A stretch of 64,000 nucleotides of DNA from the NCBI GenBank assembly GCA_037953745.1, contig JBAKBP010007992.1, forward strand, positions 1-64,000. Direction: 5' to 3'. Shown piece after piece: positions 54,101-64,000 of the stretch; within the stretch, counting starts at the first letter, position 1, and each line of letters begins with the position of its first letter. The position numbers and the translations under genes are program-made. This DNA comes from Lithodes maja (lineage: Eukaryota > Arthropoda > Malacostraca > Decapoda > Lithodidae). Under the pieces are notes generated by a model. It saw only the letters and a list, made by a program, of their open reading frames with translations. It had not been told where the DNA came from and searched no databases.

Positions 54101-55347
54101 GCAACGACTAAGGGTGGAACGTCTAAAGTAGGCACCGCAAAGTCGTTGCCGAGAAGAAGGTCGACGCCCTCCACTGGCAATTTCTCAACGATCCCAACAT
54201 CTAAGTCCTTAATCACACCATCAACTTCCAGCTCCATACGAACCAACGGGTATGACCTGGTCGCATTAATACCCTGAACAACAACCACCCGTGCCGCATT
54301 AATTGGTCGCCCCGTGAAATTCTTCAAAAGTGTCTGTGAAGCTCCAGTATCACGCAAAACTTCCACCTTATGCTGGCAACCCGCCCAACTTACCCTACCG
54401 GTCCCTCTATGGGCGCAAAAGACATCACGGACAGGGGATGAGCCTTCCTGAGTCTTATACATAGCCTGTGACCCTGCTGCTGGCAAACTACCCTGGGTAA
54501 ATCCAGACGACATTTCAGCCACACCTATGCTACGCACCAAAGACACGGCTGCAGCTGGCGGCTTACTAGGATAAGATTTTGCATAATGCCCCTTCTTTCT
54601 ATAATGAAAACATTCCACTTCCCCTATCGGTCTCTTCTGATAAGGGGCGGAGTTCTGACCCTTCTGTAATGGGACGGCTGTAGTCTTTGGTTCAGTCCTG
54701 GTATCTTGGCTTTTAAACTGAGGTTTATATCTATAGTGATTGTCCTGAGCTCGAGGGTTTGGAGTATCGCGCCCCTTGGGAACTGCATCAACACGCTTTA
54801 CAGATTCACATCCCCTGATTAGCGACAACCTGAGGTCAGCCATCTCAGCTGCCTCTTGAAGAGTTCTTGGGTTCTTTTCTTTAATATTTAAAGTCATTTC
54901 TGCACCAGTACACTTATAAAACTGCTCGAGCAGAAACAGCTCAGTCAACTGTTCTGCCGTCTCAGCTTTCTCAGAACGTGTCCAGTTTTTAAGTGCATCT
55001 TTTAAGTCCCGGGCATGTTCAAGAAAGGTCGCCTCCCTAGTCTTTGTAACACCCCGAAACTTCAATCGATATGTTTCCGGTTGCAACTCGTATGCCCGTA
55101 GGACAGCTCTCTTCAATTCTGGGTAGTCAATGCAAGACTCTAAAGGCAGTGCATCATAAGCCTTCAGACCCTTACCCGTAAGTCTTGAGGAGACTAGAGC
55201 TGCCCACTTCTCTTCAGGCCAATTATGCTCCCTACACTTCTTCTCAAAACGATTAAAAAATTCTGTGACTTCAGTTTCACTAAATACCGGCACCAATTTG
55301 ACTAATTGGGCCAAGGACTGTTCTCTTACTTGGCCCTCACAGCCCAT
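50974..55347 (-). CDS. Family B gag-pol in B', RNase H truncated and fused to antisense piggyBac-like sequence
   Basis: 1457 codons from an internal ATG (MGCEGQVREQSL). Unlike 32685-36899 the gag frame is intact here, because the run near 55248 has one more A. The order is as in copy 1, shifted by about 78 residues: capsid (LVPVFSETEVTEFFNRFEKK), SCAN-like segment, degenerate knuckle, protease, integrase, GPY/F, RT with YLDDVII, and the RNase H start (ATDASG). The protein leaves the element at residue about 1398 (NAAQKNYST); the last 59 residues are antisense to the transposase-like ORF. RNase H loses its IEKELLAI and TDHHPL motifs, so this copy cannot complete reverse transcription alone. 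Confidence 0.9.
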   Translation of the reverse strand: MGCEGQVREQSLAQLVKLVPVFSETEVTEFFNRFEKKCREHNWPEEKWAALVSSRLTGKGLKAYDALPLESCIDYPELKRAVLRAYELQPETYRLKFRGVTKTREATFLEHARDLKDALKNWTRSEKAETAEQLTELFLLEQFYKCTGAEMTLNIKEKNPRTLQEAAEMADLRLSLIRGCESVKRVDAVPKGRDTPNPRAQDNHYRYKPQFKSQDTRTEPKTTAVPLQKGQNSAPYQKRPIGEVECFHYRKKGHYAKSYPSKPPAAAVSLVRSIGVAEMSSGFTQGSLPAAGSQAMYKTQEGSSPVRDVFCAHRGTGRVSWAGCQHKVEVLRDTGASQTLLKNFTGRPINAARVVVVQGINATRSYPLVRMELEVDGVIKDLDVGIVEKLPVEGVDLLLGNDFAVPTLDVPPLVVAERPADVSREEQEWVVSCQHQQMACVVTRSQAFKVSQPIHQATEQRRKGIKEKRKAGKSLKSLEPVALPKDPIAGPLTESFVTPVPNTVDKVVEEAETQRQHRYLQRENRMSKLNVGGGHELLTKQLDMLAPTDIRKLQLEDPEVLQCTDGAVELEEDRDAKAGDFFFVNGILYHRYQDPKRNWEGGSGTVDQLVVPEGCRESLLRLAHDSPLSGHLGSKKMVAALGKLFWWPGMKSHVQSWINSCDICQRVGKPNQVIPKAPLHPIPVIGPPFSKIIVDMVGPLPPTKAGNKLLLTIMDVATRYPDAYPMKNGMAKTVVSNLLWYFSRYGYPEEIQSDQGSNFTSNMFKQTMQQHGIRAVVSSAYHPESQGVLERWHATLKSMLRCYCADNGMDWDLGLPYVLFAAREVPGESLGFSPNELIFGHSVRGPLNMLKVIWEGTVQPCPLLKYVLESRECMLKSLEMAGRNLTESQALMKDRYDRKVRLRKFTVGQEVLILLPLVGNPLSAKYTGPYKIVEQISDLDYLVATPDRRKKNQLCHVNLIKEYVRRPSEPLTVPVLACCGRGGEGEGDSQASEEDSWDQHVSADQWAGNSSLRADEAIAHLPEQQFDAIRQLFGSYPTVFAEHPGLTTQAMHDVDMGDHLPFKSIPYRVPPIKLPALRDELEYMLGRGLIEKGTVKWTSPVTLQPKPDGKVRFCIDFRRLNGLTPTDPYPLPRVDDSVDKIGNARFLSKVDLVKGYWQVPLSERAKEVCGFVVDGSTYRCNVMPYGLKNAPATFQNLMNEIVKDIPNCTVYLDDVIIYDDDFESHCEHLETLFRKLSEAGLVVNLAKCDFVKATVQYLGFVVGRGQVCPPQNKVQAINKFPHPTTKKQIMRFLGMIGYYRRFIKGYSTVLAPLTDFLSKDKKFLWAPECEKAFTLVKHLLCTHPILRAPDFNRPFQLATDASGVGAGAILLQTDNEGVEHPVSFFSKKFNAAQKNYSTKECGWLLGQGQRHYHYLCLPSLFLLPCVLSWLHFSLKTVYRSIYPLSRAYGQAKGKVLG

Positions 55348-55443
55348 CCGAGTCCCTGTCGACTCTGCACGAGTCTTATCTAAATCTAACTTAGCACAAT
55401 ATTTCTCCGAGTCGTACCTAAGCTCAGCCTCATGCCTCCTGGT

Positions 55444-56007
55444 CTAATCCTCTTGCCTCCTAACCTCAATCTCATGCCTCCTAGTCTCATTCTCCTGCTT
55501 CCTAGCCTCAATCTTAGCAAGCTCAAGTCTAAATACCATATCTGGAGACAGGCAGGAAGAGGGAGCTGCCACTACTGAAGGAGGGGGGGCAAACACTGGG
55601 GAACCACCACGTGCACCACCCGAGGGCACTCCAATCTGCCAATTCTCATCCCTCTGTGGGAGAGTGCTAACCTCCGGTAACTGAGTGGACGGCACTGTGG
55701 GAGTCGAGTGAGAGGGGATCTGGGGAGGAACCCCCCCAAACGCCCTCTCCTCCGAAACCCCATGTCGCCCACGCAAAACCCAGGAAATCAGCTCCCCCTT
55801 GGACATCCCTGCTACATTGGAAATGCCCAAAACCTTGGCGATCAGGTGCAAGCCACAAACATCCACCCCAGTCAGCCTCTCCTCCGTCACGTGGTACCGC
55901 TTACTCACAAAAACTCTAGCATCCTCCTCACTGGTTACTAACGACACACCTTCAAATGACATCTCTCGCTCATCGTCAGTGCTAATGCACGACATACTGA
56001 AGTCCAC
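55444..56007 (-). CDS. Family B gag N-terminal part in B', ends at the same in-frame TAG
   Basis: 187 codons, identical in layout to 37226-37789. The TAG (55444-55446) and the ORF at 55347 are in one frame (660 bp between the two start codons), so suppression or reversal of one stop would give a continuous gag-pol. Confidence 0.8.
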   Translation of the reverse strand: MDFSMSCISTDDEREMSFEGVSLVTSEEDARVFVSKRYHVTEERLTGVDVCGLHLIAKVLGISNVAGMSKGELISWVLRGRHGVSEERAFGGVPPQIPSHSTPTVPSTQLPEVSTLPQRDENWQIGVPSGGARGGSPVFAPPPSVVAAPSSCLSPDMVFRLELAKIEARKQENETRRHEIEVRRQED

Positions 56008-56208
56008 AAAAAAATTCTCGAGACAAAAGTGTTAAACTTCCTATGCAAGCACTAATTACTAAATTAACTGGAGTCTCTTAAATGCTTTACTAATTGCCAT
56101 ACAAAAACAAATATTCTTCAATATGCACGCTAAAATACAAACAAACAAATGTTGTACAACTCTGCAAAAATGTATACTGTTCACAAAATCCTAAGCAAGG
56201 TCGCCATT

Positions 56209-58694
56209 TGTTACGAACTGGCACTCGGGTACACAAGGGCTCTCAATCAGGACTCGAATACGGCTCGCTGCCACAACGGAAACAAACGATCCCAACCCCT
56301 GAGTACTGCCAGCCGAACAAAAAAACACCTATACCCTCCAGAGTTCAATCTGCTATAACGGGGTATACAAGAACTCGGTACTAGTGTTCAACAACAGACT
56401 AATAAAGAGACAGGAATTATCTAGTCTGGTCAACAATCAAACAATGAAGTAAAAAACAACAACACCAAAGAATAGTGTTGGCCGAAGCCGAAGTAATCCA
56501 CCCTTGACTATGAACTTAAGAAGTCCTCCACCCTCTACTTCGGATTGGCACTATTACGTTACGTTAATTAATAGTCCTTAAGCATCGAGCAAGGAATCTT
56601 CTGAAAAAAGTTAGATGCTTCTCGGATGCTCGTAAGAAGTACGTATCGGATTTTTAACAGTAATTCAATAAGCAAAAACACTGGCAATTAAATACTATTA
56701 AAGGCTTAAATTGGCATAAGAATAATTAAAAGAATATGCAATAGTAAATGACAAACATTAAAAAGAAGTACTCCGCAAATGCAACGGCAATAGCCTACTC
56801 GGATTGTGCTCGTGGGCCACTAATCACTAAAGTAGCCAAGCTTGCAACACATGAAATCAATAGTGCATAAACAATATCATACATAAGCAAAGCTTCAATA
56901 CTATTCTGTATCTACTAATCGAGTAAAGTCTAGCTGGGGTACTGTGGGCAAAAGGTAGCAGTGACTGAGCAAAAACGGCTTGTAGCCTAGCGAAGTCCTC
57001 ACAACTGTTTAAAGTATTACGTTAAAACTAACAAGTGCACTTTGAGAAATCCAGATCCCTTGTATCTGGTTTTTCCCGGCTCCTTGACAAAGTAAAAACA
57101 AACTGTTAATAAAATACAGGGTGGTTTGGCTCTTGCCCTCACGCACTGTAAATTATTAACCCGGGAACTGTGGGGAGACTCTTAAGAGTTCCCCCGGCGG
57201 ACTGCGGGGAGACTCTTATGAGTGAGTGAAAAAAAAAAATCAACTTTTGACATCGAATTTTTTTTTTTTTTATTTTTTTTTTTTTTATTTTATTTTTTTT
57301 TTTGGCCCCTGGGCCATGCAAAATCTCAGTCCTCTACCTCCCCTCCTTCCCCACTTTCCTCCTCTCCTTCAGTTATCACCTATTTTCCCTGTTATTCCCT
57401 TATTCTGAGGTATATTTTCGTGCTAACATTAGCGAGTTGCAAGCAGGGTGTTGTCATCACTGATGGCAAGCGAGTGCAAGAGAGAGAGAGAGAGTATCGA
57501 TCCACTGTGTCTCAGTGGCCTTGGGGGAAATTGGCGGGAAAGCAGTTTGCCTCACCCATACATTATACAACTCGCGGGCTATATCTCCGATTTTTACCAT
57601 CCAAACGCTGTTTTCACTCGTTTTATTGTTGTTTCAGGTTAATACCTTTATAATCAACCCATAATAGGTGCATATGGATAAGTATTAATGCTATTAATGG
57701 CACAATGAATATTTTAGTGACGGAAACACCTCAAATACGTCAGCACAGGGGGACGTTTCCAATTACCCCCATGCGCACTTCAGAGGTTAACTCAACACAG
57801 TCAGCCGCGAAGACAACCTAGGCTTCACTGAACCGAAACGAGTATGCAGGTTTATCGCTTAACCACTGCATCAAACAACAACTAGTAACACAGAAAAGCC
57901 TTACCCCAGTCTAGCATTACCTAGACCAGCAGAAAACAGGAATACTAATAATAACACACAGGGAAATGCATATACAAGTGCAACAAACATAAATCAATCC
58001 TATTCTAAGTTAACCCTTCCAAAATAGGCTATCTAATAGGCAAGTATCTCGTGAGAACTCACGCGATAATACGTTGGCTGACTAGCTCTGCACCAATGGG
58101 ACCATGGAAGTTAAACAGGGAGGGAAAAGAGGAGATAAGAATGTAAGGTAGTAGAGAAAGTTCCCATCAGTCAGAAGAATATATATAGTTAGCAAGGGAA
58201 ATGAGAAGTCGCTCTGCCTAATGAGTTCTGATGAAAAAATGGCTAGACTTCCCTTTTTATACCCGGCCCACTAGTGAGCCCAACGTGAACTACTAAGGAC
58301 CGCCCACTGACACCCATTACGTAATTTCTCTCTCTCCTTGGGATAGACAAAGGCTCCCCTAGCACTGAGGGGGGGGGGGGGGGGTGAGTGCTAGTGAGTT
58401 AGGCCCACCTCCCGCCTGGCGCACCCACTGACCCCCAACTGTGGCTGTTTCTCTTCCCATCATTACAAATAAGTTTTACACACAATACTTATAACTAATG
58501 ATATCAAATAGAACTCGTTGACTCAGATGAAAACAAAATACATATTCATAATACTTATAGTACAACGGCTCACATGAACTAAGTTAGGAAACTCTACATA
58601 GACTACAGCCAAAGTTCCTGCCCTGACGATCCTAGCGAGAGTGGGGCATGACTAGGCGTTCTGTACAGCATGCTCACACTGGACATGCGTCACA
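56209..58694 (-). repeat. 5' LTR of B', with the TTAA insertion
   Basis: 2486 bp, near-identical to 37991-40475, including the TTAA-flanked insertion and the shared small deletions relative to the 3' LTR. The poly-G run near 58370 differs in length. Confidence 0.88.
57160..57786. mobile_element. TTAA-flanked insertion in LTR B', duplicate copy
   Basis: TTAA at 57156-57159 and 57787-57790. Duplicate of 38942-39564 with small length differences in the T and C runs. Confidence 0.82.
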
Positions 58695-59121
58695 ATATAT
58701 AATATATATAAGAAAGAAATAGTGATCATAATCTGTGACCTTTACCATTCACCTTGACCTTTGAATAACAAAGAAAACAAAATGGACAATCGTTGCATTG
58801 ACCAACCAAATTTGCCAGCAAAATTTGGTGACGATACGTAACCCGTTCAGTACAGTTCTGTCGGTTTCATTTCATACTGGAAACTAAGACGATTTGATTT
58901 AGTTTATGAAGGACCTCCATAAAAGTAGCAGGCTTTCAACTATCTTAACCCTTTTTACTACCACAGATCCTTCATAAGCTCCACATATCCGTCTAACTAT
59001 AGCTAGAATACAATGAAAAAGACGTCACCGGTACACAACGGGTTAAACAGTCTAGGAAGAGTTTAAAGACAATTATCAACACTCTTCTTTTGTTCTTTTA
59101 CCTTGACCTTTAACCTTAAGT

Positions 59122-59176
<55 letters not shown>

Positions 59177-60280
59177 TGAATTATATGTGATTTAAGTAAA
59201 ATGCAACTTACAGTCGTCAGCTTATCGAAAATATATATTTTTTTTATGATGAAGGTTAACTTATGACCTTGGCCTGTGACCTTGACCTTTATGTAGAATT
59301 ATATTTTGGTTTGCTTTGATGTAACTAGAATATCAAATAAGTGTGTCAAATTTCATTAAAGATTATCAGTTAGTTTCAGAGGTATTAAAGGAATAGTTGA
59401 TCTTGACCTTTGACATTCATCTTGACCTTCATGATGTCTGAATATTTAACATTTTAATTTTCCCTTAATGCACAACTGTCTCAACGAATGTTGTGAAGTT
59501 TACATGAATAGTAAAGACATTAGCATATTGTCTTTATATATGACGTTGACCTGTGAACTTGACCTATCAAATGGAATTATGCTTATTCTTGTATGACCTT
59601 GTTCTAGGCATTCCGAATATGCATGATATGCCTAATGAGAATCCTACATTAAATAAGAAATACTAGTAAAATCATATATCGACCTTTAACCTTGACCTTT
59701 GACCTTCGACATTAGAATTTCTTATCAACGATTTAGTTAGCTTAACAGTAATGTTCGTATTAACTAGCATTATGAATATGGTGTAGCCTAATTCGTATAA
59801 AAACTTATTGATTACAAATAGTGATCATATACTGTAACCTTGACCTTTGACCTTTGACTAAAAGTAAAATATATACATTTGGATGGTCGTCGCATTGACC
59901 AACTGAATTTGCCTGTATAATGTTATGACAATACATTAAACAGTCAAGGAGGAGTTTAGGGAAAATGACAAATACTCTTATCTTGACCTTGAACTCTAAC
60001 CTTAACTATTACAATATTTACGTGAAATTTGATATATATTAGGCCATATTTAAGTAATAAGCCATAACACAGCCAGTTTTCTAATTTTTGAGTAATCTGT
60101 TTTAATAAATAATAAAAGTTGACCTTTGACCTTGACCTGTGACCTTTATATAGTTCAGTTTTGTTTGCATTGACATTGCCCATGCACATCAAATACACAT
60201 GCCTTATTTCTTTAAAACACATCAGTTAGTTTCATATATATTAAGAGAATAGTTGACCTTGACCTTTATATTGACCTTAA
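58695..60280. repeat. Spacer C'', copy 3
   Basis: Near-identical to spacer C (40476-42041), with a longer (TA)n at 59128-59174. No LTR D. Confidence 0.8.
58838..59046 (+). mobile_element. TTAA-type MITE in spacer C''
   Basis: Duplicate of the copy at 40619-40827. Confidence 0.75.
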
Positions 60281-61326
60281 CCCTTCCTACCCGGTCTGCC
60301 TTAGGTAAGGACAGCTCGGCAGAAGGGCAGCTACCCGGCCGTCCTTAGCTAAGGCATGTGCTTTAAAGCGCGCTTTAAATTTAGCGCGGGCGATCGTAGC
60401 ACCACTAAGCCTCAACTACCACTCTTATCAGTTCCTATGTTGCGAGCTACAGCACAAAAATGAATTCCGACGCGTCCGATACTGTGCAATCTCCCGCGCG
60501 TTCCAGTGCTAACCCGCTTGCAACATCTACGCCTCTGCCAACCGAGAAGAAAAAGAAACTAAGGAAAGTGAAACATTTGCTAAGTGAGAGTGCAATACAC
60601 CGTGAACTTTTCAACCCGGATTTGAGCAGTGGTGAAAGCGCTGTGGACAAAAACCTCTATATTCAGAGTAGAAGTGGAAGCGAAGTTGGCGATTTTGTGG
60701 GATTTGGTGATGATGACAATGTGGATTTATTTGAGGGGGGTGATAGTAGTGATGATCCTGATGTGGAAGTGGTGGAGGAAGGTGCTATTGAAGTACCAAG
60801 TGTGCTAGAGCCAACTCCTTCGCCTAGTTTCGTAGGTCAGGGTAGGCCTAGCCCTAGCCCTACCCCAGGACCTTCCCGTTTGCCTGCCCGTACGCCCTTG
60901 AAAGTGGGTAAATACTTCTATAAACAGTCTTTAGTGAAATGTGCAGCCAAGAAAGCACGCAGGGAGGCAGAAAAAGTGAGGGAAGGCGTAGATAGTGATA
61001 GTGACGCTGACCCAGGCCTAGCAATCACCCGCATTCCTTTGTCCCGACGCCTTGACCCGGGACGCCGGGAGGGCCACCCACAGCCCTCGGCTTCATCTGT
61101 CCCTCAGGATGACCAAAGGGCCTCTACAAGTGCGTCATTGGCCTTCCACAGTGTGCAACCACAGGCCCCGCATCATTGGTCATTTTTTCCTGTATAAAAG
61201 TCCACGGCTAGCCGCAAAAGGAGCCCAACTCCCGAGGCCGAGGCTCCCATTGTTCAACCTCCCGCAGCCCCACGCCACCGACGCCCGGTCTGTTCTTCAC
61301 CAGAGTTGTCTCCTGAAGAGGACATG
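60277..61326 (+). mobile_element. 5' part of a piggyBac-like element, copy 3, cut by a junction
   Basis: Duplicate of 42038-43087, with TTAA at 60277-60280 and the GACATG junction at 61321-61326. Confidence 0.6.
60460..61197 (+). CDS. Acidic N-terminal fragment of a putative piggyBac-like transposase, copy 3
   Basis: 245 codons, one residue different from 42221-42958 near the end (SFFPV for SLFPV). It has the same premature TAA and the same downstream in-frame continuation to the junction. Truncated by family A sequence. Confidence 0.5.
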   Translation: MNSDASDTVQSPARSSANPLATSTPLPTEKKKKLRKVKHLLSESAIHRELFNPDLSSGESAVDKNLYIQSRSGSEVGDFVGFGDDDNVDLFEGGDSSDDPDVEVVEEGAIEVPSVLEPTPSPSFVGQGRPSPSPTPGPSRLPARTPLKVGKYFYKQSLVKCAAKKARREAEKVREGVDSDSDADPGLAITRIPLSRRLDPGRREGHPQPSASSVPQDDQRASTSASLAFHSVQPQAPHHWSFFPV

Positions 61327-63679
61327 TTTTTACATATTTCTCAACATCCCTTTTCATACCTGGCCAAAAGTAGTGTTGGAGTAACTTTCTATATGTTTTT
61401 TTCTGTCCCAGATGACCTGATAATCCGTCATGTGCTAAACTGATTACTGGACTTCGAATTGAACTTGGCAAAATGACTTGTGTAGTCTTAGACCAGGTAT
61501 CATTGTCACTAAGCTCAGGCGGGTGATAACTACGCATTAAAACTCCATCTTGATAGAAAATATTAGGGTTTTTAGTGCTAGAAGTAACTTTATCGGCAAT
61601 ATGTCTTAAGGACGCTAAGCTCGGATCAGAATTTTGTGCAACAATTAAATTTGACTTACTGAAATTCTGCTGGGCGAGGTCGTCCCGGACTGGTGTGGGA
61701 AGGTCCACCTCTGTCCTGCCCGATTGAGACCGGGTGACAGCGCACACGGGGAATATCTCTGGATCCGCGGCATCTATCTCCTCAATCGGGCCGGACGAGA
61801 GGGGAACCTCCCGCAACGCCAGAGCCGGAATCATCCCTGACCCAGCGACATCATTCCTGAGGAGAAAATCCACACCTGGAATGGGCAAATCATTAATCAC
61901 TGCAACTCTTACTTTACCTTTTACCAGATAACTGTCAAGCATTAACTCATCCTCCTTCACCTGTTGTCCCACACCAACTGTTTGCAAGTTTAAGGTTTTA
62001 CCTGTATTGTTTACATTTGAATTATCAGATAATACTTTACGGCTGATGATACTATGGCTGGATCCCGTGTCTCGTAGTATCGTTACCTTCTGACCTGTAC
62101 AATCATTGTTAAGGAAAACTTTACCTGGGACCTTGAAACCTTCAAACAAGTCAGTGGAGAGCTTCGTGACATTGATACATGCCACAGGTATATTCTGAGG
62201 TTTTTTACCTACTTGTGTATTTGCAAGTGCTAGTTTATAGGTAGCTGAAGTCCTACACCTGGGATGTGTACAAGTTACGATGGTGTGACCTGTCTTTTTA
62301 CAATAGGAACAATACATATCATTTGAAGCAGATCCTCGAGCATAGTTATATGAATAAGGAGTATTACTACCACCCACAAACTCAGAGCGACCAGAGGAAG
62401 ACCTTACATTAACCTCTTTTGGTTTATGTTCCCTCGGGTGGTACTTATGGATGAGGGAGTAGGCATCAGCAAGTTGGGCCGCCTTCCTCATGTCCGTCTC
62501 ACCTTTCTCCTCGATGTAAACTAGTACCTGTGGTGGTAACCTGCGCTTCCATTCTTCTAATGCAAAAAGGTTAATTAGATCAGAGAAAGAAGTGAGTGCT
62601 AACTTCTCAAGCCATTTTTTAAGAGTTCTAAGTTTCTCCATTGCAAAGTCTAGAAAAGTTTGTTTGTCATTTGTTACCATGTTACGAAATTGCCGCCTGT
62701 AAGACTCAGGAGTTATCTCGTATGCATCTAGAACATCCTTTTTAACCTCATCATAATCACTAACGTCCACTAGATTATTTACAACGAGAGCAGCCTTACC
62801 TACTAGTTTAGGTTTGATTAGCCACGTCCACTCCGTCTTGGGCCACTTAAGATGCTCGGCTGTTTTCTCAAAGTTTAGGAAGGATTGCTCAGGGTCTATT
62901 TGTAGGAATTGAGGTACGAGTGATAAATATTTAGCTAGGTTAAATGACTTGTTTTGCTTTTCGAGTTCTAGTCTCTCCCTCTCGATGGTCTTAGTTTCTT
63001 CAAGTTGAGTAACCTTAATCTCTATGTTCCTATCCATCTCTGTAAGCCCCACCTCCTTCTCCAACTTGAAAATCTCTAACGCCTTAGCTTGTTCTAGTTT
63101 CTCCCTCTCGATGGTCTTAGATTCTTCTAGTTTTGCACGTTCTAACTCGTTAGCTTGTTGTCTATCCTCCTTTTGTTTCTCCGCTTGTCGTCTATCCTTC
63201 TCCTTTTGTTCCTCCTTATATTTTAGTTTTAATATCTCTAGTTCCTTGGCCTGTTCTAGTTTCGCACGTTCTAACTCTCTCGAGTCTTCAGGTCTTTCAT
63301 GCTCAAAAGCTAACCTCGATTCAGACCATGGTTCGTGAACAGAAACGGCAGAGTACTGGCTAGTAGTGTCCTCCACATCTACTGCTGAAGGATCTGGTAT
63401 TCCACTAGCTGACATTATATCTGAAGCTTCTGGGGGGAGGAGTCCCTTAATCATTAATCCATTAAGAAGTAGGTTCTTTATCTGTTGTTTAGTATGAGAA
63501 CTTTCGAAATGGATGTCAAAATTTAAAGCTATGTACTTCCAGATATCCTTGTTCAGATCATGTTCACGAAGTTGCTCTAAATCAGGAGCCCTGCAAAATT
63601 CCTTTACACTAAATGAGCTAGACATGTTGAATGGTTGGCGAAAGGGGAAAACAAAAAATATATTGAGGTTACCACTCAC
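61208..63679 (-). CDS. Family A gag-protease-integrase N-terminus in A'', same fusion
   Basis: 823 codons with the same domains and antisense tail as 42969-45440. One visible residue difference is in the capsid (FSDLINLF here, FSDRINLF in A'). The likely start is Met 19 at 63625. Bases 63680-64000 are the non-coding leader. Confidence 0.88.
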   Translation of the reverse strand: MSGNLNIFFVFPFRQPFNMSSSFSVKEFCRAPDLEQLREHDLNKDIWKYIALNFDIHFESSHTKQQIKNLLLNGLMIKGLLPPEASDIMSASGIPDPSAVDVEDTTSQYSAVSVHEPWSESRLAFEHERPEDSRELERAKLEQAKELEILKLKYKEEQKEKDRRQAEKQKEDRQQANELERAKLEESKTIEREKLEQAKALEIFKLEKEVGLTEMDRNIEIKVTQLEETKTIERERLELEKQNKSFNLAKYLSLVPQFLQIDPEQSFLNFEKTAEHLKWPKTEWTWLIKPKLVGKAALVVNNLVDVSDYDEVKKDVLDAYEITPESYRRQFRNMVTNDKQTFLDFAMEKLRTLKKWLEKLALTSFSDLINLFALEEWKRRLPPQVLVYIEEKGETDMRKAAQLADAYSLIHKYHPREHKPKEVNVRSSSGRSEFVGGSNTPYSYNYARGSASNDMYCSYCKKTGHTIVTCTHPRCRTSATYKLALANTQVGKKPQNIPVACINVTKLSTDLFEGFKVPGKVFLNNDCTGQKVTILRDTGSSHSIISRKVLSDNSNVNNTGKTLNLQTVGVGQQVKEDELMLDSYLVKGKVRVAVINDLPIPGVDFLLRNDVAGSGMIPALALREVPLSSGPIEEIDAADPEIFPVCAVTRSQSGRTEVDLPTPVRDDLAQQNFSKSNLIVAQNSDPSLASLRHIADKVTSSTKNPNIFYQDGVLMRSYHPPELSDNDTWSKTTQVILPSSIRSPVISLAHDGLSGHLGQKKTYRKLLQHYFWPGMKRDVEKYVKTCPLQETTLVKNRPGVGGVGLREVEQWEPRPRELGSFCG

Positions 63680-64000
63680 TTACCTGAGGAGAACTAGCAG
63701 TGGGCAACCTACACTACTAAATGCTCAGGCCTAACTGGTAAAGTAGTATGGACGCATTTCGTGAGACATATTTAGCATTTTACTGTCTTAATACATGCGG
63801 TGAAGATAATGCGGGGAATTAGTGCCAATATTATAACACTAATGAGCAGATACTATGAATCAGATATGACATCAGCAATACCCAGTTAAAATATGCCAAT
63901 GGAGAGAATAATGTGTACAGGCAAGTCTGCAGTTAGGTTCTCGGTACCCACTTACATTTAATCTGATTCCTAGTTTCCGTGACGCACACAACTCCTGACA
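61321..64000 (-). mobile_element. Family A copy A'', continues past the window end
   Basis: Duplicate of 43082-45761: integrase N-terminus, protease, gag and the first part of the leader. The LTR expected near 64.68 kb is outside the window. Confidence 0.88.

Larger units (their letters stand above)
51154..58694 (-). mobile_element. Family B copy B', 3' end missing
   Basis: Lacks the 3' LTR and the last part of RNase H, which is replaced by the piggyBac-like fragment at TTGT/51154. Retains the rest of pol, gag, the primer-binding site and the 5' LTR (56209-58694). Confidence 0.9.
51154..64000. repeat. Second unit of the recent tandem duplication, runs off the window
   Basis: Corresponds to 32938-45761. 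If the copy is complete, it should continue about 5.4 kb beyond the window with the A leader and LTR, a C spacer with solo LTR D, and a piggyBac-like fragment. Confidence 0.82.

Overview
This window is eukaryotic, almost certainly from an invertebrate animal. A decapod crustacean is my best guess, from the long TA, CA, TC and ATT microsatellites, the mix of retroelements and the TTAA-type elements, but nothing here fixes the species. I see no host gene, no tRNA or rRNA gene, no CRISPR array and nothing bacterial. Nearly everything that can be identified is mobile-element sequence, much of it nested.

1-20.6 kb (dispersed elements). The window opens inside a non-LTR retrotransposon (frame open from base 3 to 3761) that carries a 2A ribosome-skipping motif, a PHD-type zinc finger, an APE endonuclease and a reverse transcriptase (RT). 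It is followed by short TTAA-flanked inverted-repeat elements (a piggyBac-like MITE family with seven full-length or near-full-length copies and one partial copy in the window), a purine-rich tandem array, a decayed non-LTR RT (5904-7836), a hairpin with a hammerhead-like core, a decayed CR1-like element (minus strand, 8355-10218), microsatellites, a mariner-type MITE (12456-12910), a 26-bp minisatellite, a foldback structure, a 1.75-kb TTA-flanked DNA element with a TATA box and a 28-codon ORF (17059-18812), and a broken RTE-like element.

20.6-64 kb (nested LTR elements and tandem duplications). Three related LTR families, called A, B and D here, occupy this part. A and B have the order gag-protease-integrase-RT-RNase H, with integrase before RT, and a SCAN-like capsid segment. 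That is the layout of the Gmr1 group of Ty3/Gypsy elements. Family A (20580-30180, minus) is decayed and interrupted by an RTE insertion and a solo LTR of family D. Family B (30429-40475, minus) has both LTRs and a nearly intact gag-pol. Between LTR elements lies a spacer, called C, full of AGGTCA-type direct repeats, followed by the 5' part of a TTAA-flanked, piggyBac-like element whose ORF is cut off.

The order A-B-C-pgb-A'-C'-pgb-B'-C''-pgb-A'' is explained by two successive tandem duplications with short microhomology at their junctions: an older one (27721-43081 onward, joined at GACATG) and a recent one of 18.2 kb (32938-51153, copied from 51154 past the window end, joined at TTGT). Insertions that are present in one copy and absent from another give a relative order of events. 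No genes cooperate in a host pathway. Each coding region serves, or once served, transposition of its own element.
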